Shown in pieces: positions 61,851 through 64,000 of a DNA stretch of 64,000 nt. Every line of letters starts with the position of its first letter. Positions within the stretch are counted from its first letter, which is position 1. The position numbers were made by a program, and so were the translations under genes. Under the pieces are notes generated by a model that was not told the DNA's origin, did not search any database, and saw only the letters and a list, made by a program, of their open reading frames with translations. The stretch spans positions 1 through 64,000 of the forward strand of contig JAGASI010000026.1 in assembly GCA_017621845.1 (NCBI GenBank), in the 5' to 3' direction. Source of the stretch: Muribaculaceae bacterium. Lineage in GTDB: Bacteria > Bacteroidota > Bacteroidia > Bacteroidales > Muribaculaceae.

Positions 61851-62981
61851 TTACAACCGTCGGCCGAGGCGGGTTACCATATCGGTTTTCCAGGCATGGA
61901 AATCACCGTCGATAATATGGCGCCGAGCCTCCCCAACCAACCACAGATAGAATGAGAGGTTATGTATCGAGGCTATCTGCATCGCGAGCAATTCCTCGGC
62001 GATAAACAGATGCCTGAGATAGGCCTTGGTATACACGCGATCGACATATGAAGGCCCGTCTTCCCACAAGGGAGTAAAATCATCGGCCCACTTCTTATTA
62101 CGCATATTCATTGTCCCCTCGGGGGTGAACAACATGCCATTGCGTCCATTACGAGTAGGCATCACACAATCCATCATGTCTACACCTCGGTCTATAGCCT
62201 CGAGGATATTGACAGGAGTACCCACACCCATAAGATAGCGGGGACGATCGGCAGGAAGTATCTCATTGACCACGTCAATCATCTCATACATCACTTCGGC
62301 CGGTTCTCCGACAGCCAAGCCACCTATAGCATTACCATCGGCTCCCAATTCGGCAACACGTGTTGCCGACTCGCGTCTCAACTCAGGGTATGTACAGCCT
62401 TGAACAATAGGGAACCACGCCTGAGAGTATCCATAGAGTCCCTCTGTCTCCTTGTAATGTCGCCAACCTCGGTCCATCCATTTTAAAGTCAAGTCGAGAG
62501 ACTTGCGTGCATAGCTGTACTCTGAGGTCCCCGGAGGGCACTCATCCAACGCCATCATGATATCCGACCCTATCATGCGTTGTATATCCACGACATTCTC
62601 GGGTGTAAACAGATGCTTGGACCCGTCAATATGGGAACGGAAGTGGGCTCCTTCTTCAGTGAGTTTACGGTTGGCACTCAACGAAAACACCTGGAAGCCA
62701 CCACTGTCGGTCAATATCGGGCGCTCCCAGCCGATAAACTTATGCAACCCTCCCGCCCGATTAAGTATTTCGACTCCTGGACGCAAATATAGGTGATAAG
62801 TGTTGCCCAGAATGATTTGAGCCTTGACTTCATCTCTGAGCTCGTGGAAGTGAACTCCCTTGACCGACCCCACTGTACCTACCGGCATGAATATCGGGGT
62901 CTGTATCTCTCCGTGTGCAGTGGTAATAACACCGGCACGGGCACGACTATTGGGGTCTGTTGCTTGTAACCTATATTGCAT
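61851..62981 (-). CDS. tgt: Queuine tRNA-ribosyltransferase
   Basis: A 376-residue enzyme that swaps guanine for preQ1 at the wobble position of GUN tRNAs. Active-site motifs are visible: MALDECPPG and DMMDCVMPTRNGRNG. The C-terminal zinc motif usual in bacterial Tgt (CxCxxC with a later His) is not present: the corresponding stretch reads EDGPSYVDRVYTKAYLRHL. This may be normal for Bacteroidetes. The gene lies 5 nt downstream of the nucleotidyltransferase and upstream of the LptF/G permease. Confidence 0.92.
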   Translation of the reverse strand: MQYRLQATDPNSRARAGVITTAHGEIQTPIFMPVGTVGSVKGVHFHELRDEVKAQIILGNTYHLYLRPGVEILNRAGGLHKFIGWERPILTDSGGFQVFSLSANRKLTEEGAHFRSHIDGSKHLFTPENVVDIQRMIGSDIMMALDECPPGTSEYSYARKSLDLTLKWMDRGWRHYKETEGLYGYSQAWFPIVQGCTYPELRRESATRVAELGADGNAIGGLAVGEPAEVMYEMIDVVNEILPADRPRYLMGVGTPVNILEAIDRGVDMMDCVMPTRNGRNGMLFTPEGTMNMRNKKWADDFTPLWEDGPSYVDRVYTKAYLRHLFIAEELLAMQIASIHNLSFYLWLVGEARRHIIDGDFHAWKTDMVTRLGRRL

Positions 62982-62986
62982 CAGTA

Positions 62987-63892
62987 TTATTCAAAGAGTG
63001 ATTCAGGATAAATTCCATCGGCATGTAATTGGGCCAAGCGATTGACAACATTGTCTCTATCCCGGGCATAAGTCACACCAAACCACTGGGAATCAGTGTG
63101 AAGCACCTTGACAGCAGCTTCTTTATTGCCGATAAGTTTGTCGACCACCGAGGGTATAAAAAACTCACGTTTGTTGTCGTTGAGATACTTGTCAAGAAAT
63201 CGCTTGAACTCACGGGACGAATATTTGAAATAGTCTTTACCAAATCCCCACAGGTTCATTGATACCGGGACATCGGCATCAAGCAATCCCTGACCACCAT
63301 TCTCATCATCATATACTATCGAGTGGTCATCGGCATAAGATATCGCACGACGCTCAACGATTTTTTGGAGTACGCCGTCCTGCACTTTACAAACACCTCG
63401 AGACACTGAGCCATTCTCGGTCATGGTATTGCCCACAGGAAATCCCACCATACAGTATTGTCCGCTATCACCGGTGTGTTCTTTAAGTTCGCGAGCTATA
63501 ACTTCAAAAGCATCTCGGCCATAGAAGTCATCGGCATTAATCACTGCAAACGGCCCGTCAATAACGCTCTCGCCCATCATGATGGCATGGTTGGTACCCC
63601 ATGGGCGTGTGCGGTCCTGAGGAAGTGCATAACCGTCAGGGAGTGCATCAAGATCTTGAAAAACTACCTTGACGTCTGTAAAATCTTTATACTTTGATAG
63701 AACTTTGGTTCTGAAAGCTTCCTCAAAATCCTTACGTATGACAAACACTATGCGGCCAAATCCAGCCTTAACTGCATCGTAGACCGAATAGTCCATAATT
63801 GTCTCGCCATGTGGTCCAAGGCAATCAAGCTGTTTGAGGCCACCGTAACGGCTTCCCATACCGGCAGCTAACACAAGTAATGATGGTTTCAT
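62987..63892 (-). CDS. Sugar-phosphate nucleotidyltransferase-like protein
   Basis: A 301-residue protein with the nucleotidyltransferase signature LAAGMGSRYGGLKQ at the N-terminus and a metal-binding-type NADDFYG motif near residue 115. It would join a nucleoside triphosphate to a sugar phosphate; the exact sugar is not visible. It is first in the leftward group with tgt and the LptF/G permease, with only 5 nt to tgt. The 108 bp upstream to the window end is AT-rich. Confidence 0.75.
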   Translation of the reverse strand: MKPSLLVLAAGMGSRYGGLKQLDCLGPHGETIMDYSVYDAVKAGFGRIVFVIRKDFEEAFRTKVLSKYKDFTDVKVVFQDLDALPDGYALPQDRTRPWGTNHAIMMGESVIDGPFAVINADDFYGRDAFEVIARELKEHTGDSGQYCMVGFPVGNTMTENGSVSRGVCKVQDGVLQKIVERRAISYADDHSIVYDDENGGQGLLDADVPVSMNLWGFGKDYFKYSSREFKRFLDKYLNDNKREFFIPSVVDKLIGNKEAAVKVLHTDSQWFGVTYARDRDNVVNRLAQLHADGIYPESLFE

Positions 63893-64000
63893 TGTTAATT
63901 TGTAAAGTAACTTTTTTGGAGTTTATTATCTTTTATTGGCCAATTATTAACCACAACAGGTCAACAAACCTATATCTCAATCTCAGTATAATTTCAATCG

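Overview
The window is chromosomal DNA of a Bacteroidales bacterium, most likely a gut Muribaculaceae- or Bacteroidaceae-like species. This rests on the TTTG/TAnnTTTG promoters, the DUF4493-type surface lipoproteins with acidic residues after the lipid cysteine, the TrkH/TrkA, OxyR, RibH, Tgt and LptF/G sequences, and the scarcity of Shine-Dalgarno sites. About 38 kb on the left is phage-derived; about 25 kb on the right is ordinary host chromosome.

Positions 1-5640 form a control and replication module. A CHC2/Toprim primase runs off the left edge and is preceded by four small leftward genes. A divergent XRE repressor is separated from them by a 15-bp-arm operator palindrome. Next come two tandem micro-ORFs that look like paralogues, a long hairpin, five GTGTAC sites and a tyrosine integrase. 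Then a structured non-coding region carries a 15-bp inverted repeat, five CCCCAAA repeats, an AT-rich core and seven opposed TTTGGGG repeats, ending at a small-terminase-like gene.

Positions 6170-32566 form a virion and packaging module. Two small virion-associated-like proteins precede a single 6,994-codon gene (21 kb). It encodes a polyvalent protein with, in order, a DdrB-like ParB domain, an InPase-like domain, a Barnase/ColicinE5-like RNase domain, MutS domain I, an adenine methyltransferase plus SNF2 helicase (DarB-like), a zincin-like HEGMGH domain and a virion-protein-like C-terminus with a membrane segment. It is followed by a podovirus-type portal and, convergently, the large terminase. 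The layout suggests the giant protein is packaged and ejected with the DNA to counter host defences; that is inference. A 134-codon ORF with convincing protein composition is overprinted inside one of its linkers. No capsid gene was recognised.

At about 32,550 the large terminase (minus strand) is cut near its 5' end and abuts a plus-strand tape-measure gene that also lacks its 5' end. It is followed by another tail protein, a terminator and a decayed second integrase. The element is therefore a mosaic or rearranged prophage, or the junction is an assembly error. A RelB-like/YafQ toxin-antitoxin pair and a 19-bp hairpin repeat lie between this and the host genes.

Positions 38544-64000 hold host genes: PspC-like protein; OxyR divergent from an iron-sulfur membrane protein and thioredoxin; three DUF4493-type lipoproteins; TrkH/TrkA potassium uptake; a DUF2130 protein; a secreted starch-binding-like protein; RibH; a KdsD-like isomerase; an envelope cluster (acetyltransferase, SGNH hydrolase, unknown secreted protein); a UDG-family protein; a Na+/Ca2+ exchanger; and a leftward group of nucleotidyltransferase, Tgt and an LptF/G permease. 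No rRNA, tRNA, CRISPR or intact insertion sequence was seen.
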